From Paramacrobiotus metropolitanus (Eukaryota; Tardigrada; Eutardigrada; Parachela; Macrobiotidae), in NCBI RefSeq assembly GCF_019649055.1, contig NW_026570248.1, positions 186,001 through 250,000 of the forward strand: a stretch of DNA of 64,000 nt, written 5' to 3'. This document shows, in pieces, positions 33,401 through 47,200 of this stretch; the first letter of the stretch is position 1, and each line of letters starts with the position of its first letter. A model generated the notes under the pieces. It was not told where the DNA came from, searched no databases, and was given only the letters and a program-made list of their open reading frames with translations. Position numbers and translations under genes: made by a program.

Positions 33401-36400
33401 CTTCCATCATGCAACTTCTTTCGCAAGGCTTTTGCTTGCTTCGATGCTCACAACTAAAGTGCTGGCACGTATGTGCAGTTTTCACAAGCATGATAACTCG
33501 TATTAGCGACGAAGTCCACCTTGAATAAAACTGAGTTACGCTATATTATGGTATGCTACGTATTTCAGGCAAAATTATTTTGGTACAACATGGTTAGTTT
33601 TAATAGCTGTCTGTAACTGCTGCAGAAATATAATGCTCAAAGTTTGAATTGCTCCCATTTATTGCAAACTTTGGACGCTATAATATTGTTGCTGTACTCG
33701 TACAACATCAAACCTACCCTAACTACTTTGTTTTTCACCATAAAAAGTCAGTTAATGGACTTAACAAGTAATTAACTTTGTTTTTCTGGTTTTCTCATCT
33801 ACTACAAAGAACCAGTAAAGCAAATAAATGATAGCTGTCCGTAGAAAGTATGTACTTAACATGCAAAAAACTTTCCATGGCCATGTGTCTCAACTCCACC
33901 AACGCGAATACAATTTTTAGCAGATTAACGCTCTAATTTATTTCGTGTAAAGAGTCCCTGTCATGAACACAGCCGTACTTACACGTGCAGGTGTTACAAC
34001 TTTAATGGTTAAGTTAGTAAAGGGACTGTGGTACAAGAAATAACAAGAATGGATGGTTAAACTACGAGTAGGCAGTACGCATTATCTATAATGATCAAGG
34101 GCAGTAATACATTTGAAGTAATCGATAATTTTGTGAGCATTTCCACAAAAAAGCTGTTTTTTTCTGACACAATAGTTCTCAAGAAGTTTAGGTGTAACTG
34201 TTTTCGGCGCGCTATCGTGGAGGTCACTGCAGTAAGTACTAAGCAGTAAGCTATGTGGCGCTATTTCACTTGACACAGAAGTGTTGTCCAATGCCGCACG
34301 GCAGCCATAATATTTATAGTAGCCGTACGAGGCTATAACCCGCTTTGACAACTAACTTGACCAAATTATTAACAATATTTGAGAAACAAGTCCGTTCCGC
34401 TATGCGTGCAAGCTGTCATATTATTGTTGAACCACTCTTGAATGTGATAATGATTGGTTGATAAGACATCGTTAATAGTTCGAACAAAACCGCTGTGGCG
34501 GGTCTCGAGACCCATTCATCCGTGCAGCAGCACTTAGTGTGCTACCTGAGGTAAACTTCCCATTGCTTCGGTTTTCACAAAAGTGCAGAATAGCAAGCTG
34601 GAACTTATTAGCCAATGCAACCGCGTTTGCGACTGTTCGAGTTCGAACTAAAGTAACAACTTCGAATACTTAACACGAATTTCTATGGTACTTAATATAA
34701 CTTTTTTTAGTCGTTAGGAACATTTTCGAGACCATAGCGTAAACTTTCTTTCATTAATAGCTATAATTTATTTAAAACCAGCTCCAGTTGTGTTAGTCAT
34801 CGTACCAGTTGAAGTGGATTACTGAATTCTAAAACGTTCGGAAGGAAGTATCGGAACCATACCAAAGTTCAGGCTTATGACGCTGAACATGTATAAAGTA
34901 AAACGATAACCATCTTACTACTTAAAAACAAAATTTCCAAGTTCTGCACAAAAAATTCCGGACAAAAGGACAAAGTACGCTTTTCACGTACTGCAGATAT
35001 GATTTACATTAGCTAGCTATAACTACTAAATGCAAGGATTACTTGCTAATAAACATTTAAATAAGTAAGATACAGCTGCATCACTGTATCTAAGATAAAC
35101 AGCAGGAAATTGTGACAAAAAATTAACCTGTGAAGTATGCTGCAGGCTGCAGGTGTTACAACGCCTTATGCTTCCACAGATCGCAGGTGTTTTAAATTTT
35201 ACTTTAGGTCCGGCACCCTACGTCGTTCATTTTTAGATGCATAATATTATTCTTGTAATTTTCAAGAAGTCCTGGGTTATCATATCACAGTAGGCAGCTT
35301 TCACTTTCGAATCCTGCATTTTTTGTTTTAAGTAACACGATCTTCTATGCTAAACATTAGCTATTTTAAATTGTGTGATCAGTACTAGTGATCACATAAG
35401 ATATACTCTGGTTAGTATTAACTATTAATCTGACTGTGTAAGCGCATGTTGCTTTCATTAACTTTTCAATTATTCTGGAGTATAGGTATAGTGCAGTATA
35501 TATATTTTTGACCTCTGCAGCGTAATCATGTTTCTGCGCACATGTTGTTCAAATAAATTATATATGGTGGTTTTCAGGTTGTTTCGCACGTATGTAAACT
35601 TGACTAGTCTGGTTCACACTAAAAGACAGCTGGTGTCAACGACTGTTGTTATACGCGTTTTAAGAGCTTATAAGCTCAAATCTCTTTAATGCCGTGAGGG
35701 CATATAATATTTTCATACAAGTCTGCAAATCTAATGCAGTCTAGATCCACATCCCGCGGTGCCCGGGAGGCCGCAACAATACGAGATTCTTCTTGACGCG
35801 CCATATTTTGGCCGCGTCACAGCCATTTGGTGCTGATTGTTGTGGCTCAGACTCGATGAAACATGTAATTGATGTTAATTTGTTGTCACCTCCCCATCAC
35901 TAATAGACAATGACAGGCAGACAATTACTGACAATGCCAAGGAAACGCGCTGCGTCTCCTCTTAATGCATTTTATCCGCGGGCCTGACAGGGTGGCCTTA
36001 AAATGCTACTGTGCAAAATCAAAATGCCACTGGCTACCACTGAACGTACTTTCTGTAGATATGCAAACCGGCAACATCCGACACTACCTTACTTGTTAGT
36101 CGGACGCACAGTGGGAATAATCCATTAAATCTCTGATAACTAACTACACATGTAAGATAATTCGCTGCGGATGACACGGGTAGGGGCGGATACTTCGTGT
36201 GCCATTTAGCCACATTGACGACACTATAATTCCAGAGATTTACGGCCTGCTTCTCCTGATTAATCCTGACACGGCGTCCAGCATTAATTCGCTCTTGCAT
36301 GGTCCCGTGGTTAGTTGTAAGGGCAACATCAAATAATATGTTTTTGTATTTCCATGAAACTCTTACGACGCAAGCAAAGAAAGTATACCAGCGCTCCCGC

Positions 36401-38291
36401 TCTATATAAAGGGCAACGGTGCGAGTGAAAAATTTTGGTCTTTGGTTGGCAAAAAATTTTTTTAGCACCAGCTTAGCTTTTTGACAGCGTCTTGGAAAAC
36501 ATTATTTCTTGCTGCTTGGCTTCGGGCTTTATAAGAAATGAATTGTCTTTCTGGCTGTGGTTTGAATTTTTGACAGTGAACTTACGAGTTACTGGATTAG
36601 TATTTGCGGCAAGCATACGTTAATGTTAATAGTCAGTTAAAAAAATTGTTAATACTTTCAGTAAACAGTTATTTTGCGTAGGAATGTCGCTGCGGGAACG
36701 TTCACGCTATGCCGGCATTTTGCTAGCTAACTTATTATTACAGATTTAGAAATATTACTTCAAGTGACAACAAAACAATACAATTCACAACTGTATTTGT
36801 TATACATAATTACTTAGTCGTTACTTAAGTTATTTTGATGTATGGCACTATACTTTGTAGCATTTTTATTCGGTATGTTTCAAAAATTTTCAGACTGTAA
36901 TGGCACATAGTGGTCGAAAGTGGTTGTCGCAATACTGCTTTATTCAACCGAGGTAACAAGTGTTTTTCGGGTTAGTCAAAAAATGGCGTTCAAGCTGAAA
37001 CGTTATTAAACGACAGCAACAGAAAACTGACTGTACAATACAACGGTATTTATTGCTGGAGGTGATGTCAAACGGTTTGAAAGAGAATATATGAAAGACT
37101 CAGCAACTCACACGCTTATGTTGCAGCTGCCAGGCTTGCGGAAGGTGTTAAAGGTGTTTCATAAGCTTTTGTGGGTCGCAATGGAAATTATATTTATCAG
37201 AAACAAGCTACAACAGTTTGCCTACATTTGTACATGGAAGTATGGAAGTATCGACAACACGGACAAACACACCACCAAAACCAATCAAGTTAGGAAGCAC
37301 AAGTACTACTCCGTTCGTACCGGGTTACTAAAGTTGCGCCTGGCCGATTCGTATACCCGCAGCTCCCAGTCGGTCCATAACCCATATATCGCTTAGTTTT
37401 CGAATAATTTCAATACTGCATCTACGGCATTACGTGCGTAAAAATCGCTTTTCACAAGAATTAGTGGATTTTACCCCTTTTTTTGCTGCTGTTGCAAATT
37501 TATTGACTGAGTGATTTCACATTCTGAATCTCTGATGCAGTACTCCTACAACAGTGTTTGTTATTTCAGTTTGATAATTGCTACCAAATAACAAATACAG
37601 CTGCTCATAAATACTAATTACTACATAAAGTATTTGTAAGTATATATGTAGTTTAGCTTTTTCACTGATGGTAGTTTATTTATTTCACTTTTGCAGGCAA
37701 AATTGCAAATATACGCACGTTTTTTTTTCGAGTTTATCAAAAAGACTGAAAATCGTCTGCGCTGATCACTCTATTCTGCTTTATAAATTATCACGGATTG
37801 ACTTTTACAAAACCAGTACGGCCCATTAGCTAACAGAAACATTCATTTACAGTAAATCGATATTTTGCAGATACAGTACTTACACGCAAGTTTATCCAGT
37901 TTCGCGTAGTTAGTGCACAGGCGCGGAGCCGGCAGTCGTATCAGACCGGAGCCGCGTCGGAGTATTTGTCTACTGCCATCTGCTGTATGACAAGTTTGGG
38001 TTCGCCCTATCACCGACCAATAAGAATGTTTCTTTCAGTCGACACATCTATAGCCGCTTGTGTTTCTGTAAACGGATGATTTCCTCCACTGTGTTACAAA
38101 TTATATGACGACAAAACTTTCTAAATAAACCTCAAGAGTTTGTAAGCAGTATATCGTTAAATGATTGTGCGGACAGGAAGCAGTCAGTCAGTTACTCGTT
38201 AAACCTGCGCGACAAGTCCGGCTCCGCACTACATTTGGTTTTTTCTTTTACCCATAAAACATCCACAGTTTAACGCATTTATCACTTTAGC
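30470..38291. other. Gene-poor interval of 7.8 kb
   Basis: AT-rich DNA with no recognisable gene. Exceptions are a possible exon at 31739-32030 (listed separately), a TATA-like CTATATAAAGGGC near 36401 without a convincing gene after it, and a 144-codon ORF at 36034-36468 without domain content. As it lies upstream of a developmental regulator (foxQ2) it may hold its enhancers; that is inference only. Confidence 0.5.
31739..32030 (-). CDS. Possible orphan 3' exon
   Basis: An open minus-strand frame of about 97 codons begins after an AG near 32031 and ends at 31739. It reads VLHVDLPMVAVRFSWKGRVV ... MIVIQLAGRSSGAATF ... PYMTFNETFTTI, with alternating hydrophobic residues suggesting beta strands. 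G+C is higher than in the flanks. No family recognised, no upstream exon found, so it may be a gene remnant. Confidence 0.3.
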
Positions 38292-39554
38292 ATGGATTTA
38301 TCTAAAATGTCCCAGCCGTCCAGTGCTTTGGCGCACGGCTTTAATTTGCCGGCATCACAAAGCAGGTTTACCGGAAGCTCGCCAGTATTACCCACTGCGG
38401 CGCTGATTAGCATGCAGGATTACAGTCAACAGCTCCGTGTCCAGCAAATGTATGCCGCTGCTGAGATTGCACGATATCGCAACTTACAGCTACTCCCGTC
38501 TGCTCCATCAGGACTTCCAGGCGCTAGCCCAGCGTCTAACCTTCCGATCCATTTTCCTGCATTCCCGTACAACCCATTACCCGGTTATGGCACATTCCCA
38601 GCAGGTTATCCGCGCACCTTAATGAGCCGATTTATGCTGCGCGAAGAACAGCCCAAGCCAACCTACAGTTACATTGGATTAATTGGCATGGCAATCCTGA
38701 GCACACCCGAACGACGCATGATTTTGTCCGACATTTATCAATGGATACTGGATCACTATCCATATTTCCGCACGCGGGCACCCGGTTGGAAAAACAGCAT
38801 TCGACACAATCTGTCACTGAACGCGTGTTTTGTAAAGTGCGCGCGCTCGGCAACGGGCAAAGGTCACTATTGGGCCATCCACCCGGCCAACATTAAAGAC
38901 TTTGAGCGGGGGGATTTTCGCCGCCGTAAAGCCCAACAGAAAGTCCACCGCATGATGGGAATGGTTGTACCTGATGAAGACGACGAAGACGATAGCCCGT
39001 GTCCATCAATAACCGATGAGAAACCGGACGGGGACGCATCAAATCCCAGCCTATGTCAAACGCCTTACCGGTCGCTGACTATCGCCCCAGAAGAAACATC
39101 TCAAAAAGAACGCAGTTCGGCACCGCGCAACAGAAAATGTTTCGACGTGGAGAGTTTGTTGGCGCCCGATTGTGGACGCCATCAAAAATTAAAGATCATG
39201 GATTGTGAGAATTCGTACGTGGACGCTGAAACTTCAACCTCTGAAGAGAAGCCACAACATTGCCAGGAAACTAATACTGCGAAAGCCAACAGCCACAAGC
39301 ATCCTCAGCATGCTGTGCATACTAATGGCAAACTTTGCACGGAATCCAGATTTCCTCCTGCTGATCAATTTGTTTCGACTCCGGCTGAACACCATTTCCC
39401 GGATGCAATGCACCGACCAGAATGCCGCGAATTAAGTACCGCCGATACAACCTCACAAAAATGGAAGGAATCCTATGCGAGAATCATCGCGCGCTCATAT
39501 TGCAACACAAAGTCTGCCCCTTCTGCAGTGGTAATCAAGGAAGTGGCTGACTGA
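38292..39554 (+). CDS. FoxQ2 forkhead transcription factor
   Basis: Single exon, 420 aa, starting at MDLSKMSQPSS. FoxQ2 proteins are DNA-binding regulators of anterior/apical development in invertebrates. The forkhead domain spans about 121-222 (KPTYSYIGLIGMAILSTPER, SDIYQWILDHYPYFRTRAPG, WKNSIRHNLSLNACFVKCAR, GKGHYWAIHPANIKDFERGD) and continues RRRKAQQKV, the FoxQ2 signature with its basic tail. An acidic run (DEDDEDDS) follows. At 284-293 CFDVESLLAP resembles the eh1/Groucho-binding motif seen in FoxQ2 proteins. Residues that differ from most family members include NACF for NDCF. The gene is intact and lacks introns in its coding region. It stands alone, with about 7.8 kb before and 2 kb after without a confident gene. 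Confidence 0.93.
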   Translation: MDLSKMSQPSSALAHGFNLPASQSRFTGSSPVLPTAALISMQDYSQQLRVQQMYAAAEIARYRNLQLLPSAPSGLPGASPASNLPIHFPAFPYNPLPGYGTFPAGYPRTLMSRFMLREEQPKPTYSYIGLIGMAILSTPERRMILSDIYQWILDHYPYFRTRAPGWKNSIRHNLSLNACFVKCARSATGKGHYWAIHPANIKDFERGDFRRRKAQQKVHRMMGMVVPDEDDEDDSPCPSITDEKPDGDASNPSLCQTPYRSLTIAPEETSQKERSSAPRNRKCFDVESLLAPDCGRHQKLKIMDCENSYVDAETSTSEEKPQHCQETNTAKANSHKHPQHAVHTNGKLCTESRFPPADQFVSTPAEHHFPDAMHRPECRELSTADTTSQKWKESYARIIARSYCNTKSAPSAVVIKEVAD

Positions 39555-41576
39555 CGACGGGATTATAATGCAAACCCGGAACTGCGGAAATAATACGAAT
39601 CGCCTAGCCAGTTTTTGGTTTTTCGGTAGCTGTACATATTTTTTGTTTTAACTTGTGTGTCTATCAGTCCAGTTACAACCTTTACGGCGCACGCATGCAG
39701 CTCTATCGACAAAGCTCTTTAATTATTTTACCTCGGTTTACTGAAACAATCGATTGCAGTGGCCAGATGAACTGTCTAATGACCTGTAAAAAGCAGTGTA
39801 ATAATACAGGAAGATGCAGCATTAAAGTTGTACAAAGAAATCAACAATGTCGCAACGGGAAAATAAACCACGCTTGGGTAGCATGGACCACAGAAACAGT
39901 TTTGCTTGTGGTGATATAGCAAAAAAGGCAGTGATTTCGCAATAGTTAGGTTTTTTAATTGACAACACACAATGTACTGTGCCGCATCATGTACTATGCC
40001 TGGGATTGTCACGCGTACAGCTTAAGGAGCAAGAATTATTTTTGCTTTGTGCCCTACGATTATTTAAAAAAGGAACCAGTTCAGGTACGGACAGCACATA
40101 ATTTTGTAAACTTTTTTATCTTTCAAAGTTTTTGAATTGGTGCAAAAAGAAATCATTAAAATCTTCTTGGAAGTATAGTAAAATAGCGCGAGTTCGTTTA
40201 CCGGTACAACATCAGGCCGACCTTATAACCGGCATTCTGATTTTATTTGTCATTTATTTTTTAATTATATACGCTTACGATACCTAAACTAATCTGTGTC
40301 AATCCATGGCTAGCAAATTAATTTTGAGTTTATGGATGATTAATTTCGTCCATGCGGCGTAATCGACAAATAGTTTCCGCGCGCGACATTTGATAGGATT
40401 TTGGATAATGTTCCAACAAGCTGTAATGCGGAGATAAAACCACGTACACATGACATTGCAATACTGCATGGTTGATCTGGGACTAAAATTTTAATTGCTT
40501 TAGGTGCCAAAAACGCTGTAAAATGTAAGATCTAGCTTTAGCTTTAGTCGAACCAAAACTGCAGTGGCTGCAACTTACAACTTGCTAGATTTAAGTACCA
40601 TCTAACTACAAATCAGCCGAAGGAAATGGTAACAAATACTACGAATGAAATAATCAGCTAAGTATTTGCAGTAATTAAAATTGTATAAATTTGAATAGTT
40701 CCGGCTTAAAATTCCCTGGAACCATCAAGTACAGTGCTTTTTATACTGATAACTAAAAAAACGGTTATTATACATGTATGCCTATTGTGAGCTGCACAAA
40801 TAATTGCGGTTTTGTAAAATCAAACGCTGATCCAAAACAACAAGACAAAATTACTCTAAATCAGAACAAGCGATATAAGTATGTAGGATGCATACTGGCT
40901 CGCGTGTTTATGGATCCGCAAACGCAGTGTGAAAACACTATACACAGGAAAGACATCAATCCGTCATCCGTTTCGCTCCATACCGGACGTGTGTCGATTA
41001 ATCGCATGGGATCCATCGCCCACTTCACAACAGGAAGGAACAAATTGGGCGCAATTACACATAGCTTCTACACACGATCCATTAGCGGACTTATCGCCGG
41101 GACTGTGTGTGTTATTGTCAAAAGTTAAAAATTAGTGTCGTTATTAAATTACTGCCACAAAACGAAATGCGAATTGTTTCGACAAACTATGCGGCTGTAA
41201 TGTACCGGATGTCCGCCAAGTCGCTAACAAAGCTCAAATATCGATGTTTGAGAATTATCATTTTTCTTTTGAAGGCATCGTGTAACCATTTTTTTCTGAT
41301 TGGAAACTGGAAAGTAGTTCAAAGTACAGTAGTTACAGATGTTTATTTCGCATACTTGGTTGTTCCGAAGCATTCATTATACCGGTGTATGAATTTTATG
41401 ACAGTACGGTTTCTAAACTATATACTATGACAAGATTGTGCATCAGAATCACTTCTGACGATTGAGAAACTATCAGTACCATTCTTTGTTTTATTTTCTC
41501 AGAGCAAATTTCCATTACGTGCCAGAAGGTCATTACATAACCGACTAGCTAGCTGTCTAGATAACAAAGTCTTCAC
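39555..41576. other. Intergenic stretch
   Basis: 3' flank of foxQ2 followed by AT-rich DNA. ORFs at 39653-39919 and 40778-41128 have no recognisable domain and no splice context; the second is somewhat richer in G+C. Nothing else supported. Confidence 0.5.
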
Positions 41577-42960
41577 CTATCTCACAACATTGGCGCTAGT
41601 TTTCCAGCATCCAAAATTTCGGTTTTTGCCGTCCACAATCCTTATTTCGACATCATAGCTTCCCTAAAAAGACACAGCTGCAAGTTAGTACTGCTTTCAG
41701 AATTTTTAATTTAATTTATTTTGCTTTGGTTAACTTGTATGTACAGCTCGGCGTCGACCATGTTGAGCGGAGACATAGCAGCAGAATCAATACTGCAGTA
41801 CTGCATGTATGAGTAATTATTGAGTATACATATATGTATACTTGATTACCGCAAGTTTGAACTAATAAGTTATATATTTACGTGCACACTTTGGATCGAA
41901 GTCTTTGAATATCTTTTTGTGTTTTTAAGCGGTTTTTGAAAAAACTAATTGTAGAATGGATTCAAGACAGAATCATTGACGCTACACTCACCAGGGCTTC
42001 TGGTGGGAAATTCGGAACTTTTAACTTGTATCCGTTTGACCGGTGCATGCCTCGTTTGGTATTACAAATTGGAACTGAGCCATCCGCACACAGGTCATAA
42101 GTACTGAAAAGATGGATTTAAATTATACAAATACATATAATATGGAGGGTTATTTTGCAACGCAAATCAAGGGTTCGTATACTTGTGGAACAAACAGTAC
42201 GCTTGTTTATCAAAGAAACGTAGCCTAATTGTAAATAAAGCAAGTACAAAGGCTTGCAAAAACATCCATACTGACCACGATCCAATATTATTTTTGCAAG
42301 GAAGCTGTGCTTTGATAAATCCGATCTTTTTGAACAATTTAACCTCGGCTTTTAATGGTTTATCAATTTCTTGTACAACATTCCAAATAGCATCTATTCC
42401 TAATTCTTGATTAGAATGGATATCTGATGGATTGAGATCCACCTGATGCAGTCGGACGCGTGGATGGTCATCTATACGAACGCAACATTCAGTTTCACAA
42501 TCACAGTTGGTTATGTAAGTACTTACAGTATGAAACAACACACAATAATAGTTATTGTAAAAATATCGTTTTGTATTATAATCCATTCCTAAGTAAAAGC
42601 TGACCTAGTTTTAGTAAAAAAAACCATAAAGTTAAAAAATTTAAAGCTTTCCGAAAATACTCACTCAGAAACCTGTAGATAAATTTATTTTTGTGCATTT
42701 TTCTGTAGTATTTATTTTTGTTTTTATTCCTGTTTTTTGTGCACTAATTAGTAAGCGTTTAACTGGTACAATTATGCACAGTTCACGGATAAGCGCACAA
42801 TCTTTAAGCCATACCATATGCACCTCATCTAATCCGGTCTAATAATATTAAATTTGCCATCTTATCAGCGATTCATACCACAGCTTTGAAGTTGGAGACA
42901 GTCCACATGTGCAGCAATAATCCCAAGAGCAACGATAAACAGCGAAAATGTAAAATACAT
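41577..42960 (-). CDS. GM2-activator-like secreted lipid-binding protein
   Basis: GM2 activator proteins are secreted or lysosomal lipid-transfer proteins of the ML/MD-2-related type. Exons: 42879-42960 (start and signal peptide, MYFTFSLFIVALGIIAAHVD), about 42279-42530 (CDCETECCVRID, VDLNPSDIHSNQELG, KPLKAEVKLFKKIGF, QLPCKNNIGS), 41992-42103 (TYDLCADGSVPICN, YKLKVPNFPPEAL) and 41577-41663 (GSYDVEIRIVDGKNRNFGC), ending VVR. The order of strands and cysteines, GS(C)TY-like and G.Y.V.I...GK...GC, fits the GM2A fold. The last three exons join in phase; the junction between the signal exon (phase 1) and the next exon could not be made to fit, so a small exon may be missing. An NPC2-like protein is the alternative. 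Confidence 0.65.
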
Positions 42961-44281
42961 TTTTAAAAAACTGATTTTTAACAACAAATTAAATTTTAAA
43001 GCACCCAGGGCGCGATCGTAGAAAAGGTCAAATGCACTAAAAATAAGCGTTGTTTGGCTTCAGGGATCCATGCAAATTCAAAACACCGCAAACATAAATA
43101 TTTTACGACAAAGCAATTTAAATTAGTATTGTGCTTTAACAGCAAGGGTTACGGCGGTAATGCGAAAAGCAGTATTGCATGGTGCAGATGGGCGCTGTAC
43201 AAGGTGTAACTTCCAAAACCAGGTTGATTAAATGGCCGAAGGCTGTTCAAGCATCTTCGTATACTTTCGTAACAGCTGCACGTTTCTTCTGAATCTTCTA
43301 GTGCGAAATGTGAACACACCGGCATGCGTGTGAGCATTTTGCAAAAGTGGTTTTGTCATTGTTTGTATACAAATAAATTGCTTGTCGCGTAAAAAAATCG
43401 TACTTATTCAACACTGTTCCGCATATTATTCCCATGAGAAGTTGGGTTGTGTACACTAGATGCATAAGGCAGCTAAATGTTGTTTATTATGCATAATTTT
43501 TCAGGTGTCGAATATTTGCTTTAAACTACCCGATCATAGCTTCTTTCAAGGCCAAGAAATGGCATACTTCGGCATGGTATGATTGTATATAGGTGCTGTG
43601 GTATTTATGACAACAATAATAATTATTTACTTGCCTATGGTTATGCTTTTACCGTTTACGTCTGTTCGTTTTTCCAAGTGTGTGCTAAATATATAAACGG
43701 GTTCACCATGACACTTCTGCACTAATCAATAAAATGTTGTGCAAGTGTAGAGTATCAAACTCTTTAAGCCGTAACAATAATGCAACTTTATTTGGCAGAA
43801 GCCACCCAAATTACAGTAATTGCGAGCGCTCGTACACTAGTTAAACGCTAAAATTTAAAAATTGAAAAAACAACCGAAGTCTCTCTCTTCTCTCGGGTCA
43901 AAAGGTGATACAAATTACACGTATTCAAATAATAATATCATTCAAAACTGAGAGCAAGATAAATGGGACCTCCAATAGAAGGCGTGAAAATTTTTAGTAA
44001 TTCAAACAACAATTGCAGAAAAATTAAAGCAGATGGTTACTACTTATGTTCGTAGCATGCTTATTTATAACTTTCTGCATCAGCAAAGTATATGGCTTCG
44101 AGAATTTCAAATCACCAACACGCAATCAGTATTACTGGCCATTAGGTTACCGTAACTGAAAACAAGATTCGAAATCAATATTTAAAGTAATAACAAATTC
44201 TCTGCATTACTGTATTTTGCAGTTTCCATTTATACATTTTATGCAGGCGCATATACAGCAACTCGTTCCTTTGAAAAAACT
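42961..44281. other. Intergenic stretch
   Basis: Head-to-tail gap between two minus-strand genes. It should contain the promoter of the GM2-activator-like gene on its left side and the 3' UTR of the serine-rich gene on its right. A 62-codon ORF at 43149-43337 has no recognised content. Confidence 0.5.
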
Positions 44282-47200
44282 CTACAAAAGCAGACTTAAG
44301 GACGCTTCTTGTAGGATGCAGGCGGATGTGGCAGTACTGTCAGCGTTGGTGCTTGATGTCTCATTATTACATCCTGGCTGTGAGGGCTGCCAAAATTTAC
44401 TGCTGTTCTTGAGCAAATCAGAATACGACAGATGAACATTAGATCGCAATTGAGATGCGGAAGTGAAAGGATCGCTGATGAGTGCGGCGACGGCCAACGG
44501 AGGAGCTGCTTTATCGGTCACTTGTTCTGCAAATTTGCCGTGGTAAATGTCACAGACTGCTTCTTATGATTGATGACACGCTGGCTGGTAAATGCCACCG
44601 TGCATTACGATTAAAAACGCTTCTGCCAGAATAAGCAAATCTGGTCCACAACATTCCCATGCATAGCTCACGTGAAAACTATCAACTCTTATATTTAGAA
44701 CAATCTCAAAATGTTTACCATTTTTGATGCTTCAACGTATTTTAAATCCAGAACGAATGACCTACAGCTAAGATAAACCGCAAAACTATTTGTCATTTCG
44801 GTTAGCTTTTCCTTCTACAATAAAAAAATACCAGCAATATTGAAATCAGTCAGTAAAAAAATAAAAAAACATAAATCAGTATAAAAAAATCCAATAATAT
44901 CGAACTCAGTCAGTGAACTATTTTGCAATACAGGAAACGTCATTAAAATATATTAGCGAAACCGACTAAATCAATAATATTAAAAGAAATTAGCATGCAC
45001 AACAGATTATCAAGAAAAATTCGAAACTAAACAACTTCCGCGAAACATGTTTGGCAGTTACCTTTTTTGTAAGTGGCCAGGCCAATATCGTCCATACTCA
45101 AAGTCCGATTTCGACGAAGCTCGGGAATACTCTGTAACTGACAGTTCCCCACAGCCAGCACCGGAAAATCCTTCGCGGTACTGGCACTTAACAACGGAGA
45201 TATTGAATCGACACTACGAATGCGATGCTTCCGCCGTCCATTCCAGTGCCGTATCTGATCACTTAAGTCCAGTAATTTGCGCAACATAAAATTGTTTTGA
45301 TGGTTGAAGGAGTCCTGCAAATCCCAGAAATCTGTAATACACAGACGCACAAAGTAAACACTCGTCTATTGTAAAGACAAGCGTGTATCAGCAAACGCTA
45401 CCGTTCGATAAGAGTCAACCAGCCAGAACGAATGGTGGTCATCGTGTTTAAGCACTGACACTTCACAGCTGATTACATACAATCTCGTTCTGCACATTGG
45501 CAATCGTTCCCGACAAGACATCCACACAGTCATTTGCCGGCAAGGAGCTGCGAGAGGACAAATTATGTTTTAAATTCTCCATCTCCTTCTCCAGAGTCTC
45601 CTCTTCCGTGCTGATCCCCGAGGAGCTTTCATGAGACGCTTCCGATGATTTATGCACATCAGCAGTCGAATTGTCGGTTTCGCTTTCCGATTCCGCTACT
45701 GGTGGCGGCGGAGGCGACTTGCGAGATTTCATTCGTTGGACCGGTTTCGCGTGAGAAATTTTTACCGGCGTCGCAGGTACACTTTGAGCTGGCTGTGCAA
45801 TTGGCTGTCCATTTTCGGTGCCGTCTTCTTCCACAAAATACCGCGTATCGGTCAACGTCAGGTCGTCACCGAATTTCACCAGATGCACATGCTTCCGCGT
45901 ATCTCCGCAAGTACAGATTTTCTGCGGCACAACGGGCGAGACCAGCGGACTCAGCCAGACGTTTTCATCGTTGGACAAGGCCACATCCGGTCGCTTGACG
46001 GCTGCCAGCTCAGACGGTGTGGTGACGTGCCAAGAATTACGGAAGCTCTGGCTGCGTTTCAGCTGACGACCAGCAGGGGGCGCCCCTGGACAATGGGCGC
46101 GGTCTTTGGTTCACACAAATCACAGGAACTAGCGGAGGGTTTGATGGCCAATTGCTGGGTGGAGTGCGTGGGACTGTGGGAATTGGACATCCTGAAAGAG
46201 CGAGGCAAAGTGCCAAACTTGAAGATGCTTCGCGGTCGACCACCACGGTGATCTGTAATGCGGCGGCTCCCACTCGGTGAACCGGGATTAACTGCACTGC
46301 GTAAATCCGCACTTTTGGGACAAGCAGCAACAAATGACTGGGCTGCGGCGGAGCCAGCGTGGTGTTTCATATGACGGGCACAGACTGTCGGTAATGGTGA
46401 CACCGGTCGCGTGTCAATTGTTAGCTTGGGCTTCTGTAGCCGGGGTGGCCTTTTCGGGACTAGAACAAAAACACATTTTCTAACATGCGCAATTGTGGAC
46501 AACATTCTGAGAAAACAAGAGCATCATGGTAGGAAAAGATCTGTAACGACTCCACACCTGATCTTTTCCGTAGTAAGCACGTTAGAAACAATAATAAACT
46601 AACATAAGTACTAACTGAGCTTGCTAAATTACAAAGAACCGTGGCAGAAGAGAGAACCAAAACAGATGGAGCATATGATTTTAATCCATACTCGTACAGA
46701 TTTGTATTACGAAGTACAGTCCACATGTAACAACAACCGTAAAGCCAAAAGAACAACACATCCGCATCACAGCAATCCATAAAAAAATTTCATATTTTAA
46801 AAAAAAACACCTGACTGCTAGTATGAAATTGAAATATTGATAAAACCATAATTTTTGCTTATTGGATTAAATATTGTGCACTAAATTTATACCGTAATTG
46901 ATAAAACATCAAATTAAAAATGCAAAGATCTACAGTACTATACGAGGCTGGGATGGCTTAATACTGTAGCAGTTTCCATTACGTTTGTAACTTTGTACGC
47001 TGCTGAATACATAATCAACTGATTGCAGTCGAATGTGCATCGAAATGCATGCTCGATCTTGAAATTAATTGGCAGAAAGCGTCAATCTTACCAGTTTCAG
47101 TGTGCATTCCATCCGGTTCCTCTGGAATGGTGGGCGTGCTGGTGCTGTCAAGGGAATTAACCGCATCGATTCCGTCGTCCTTTGTTGGCGGCGATCTGCC

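Noticed and set aside
36034-36468. 144-codon minus-strand ORF preceded on the other strand by a TATA-like box
   Set aside because: No recognisable content, and the TATA-like element points away from the ORF.
40778-41128. 116-codon plus-strand ORF in a slightly GC-richer patch
   Set aside because: No homology recognised and an overlapping ORF of similar quality on the other strand.
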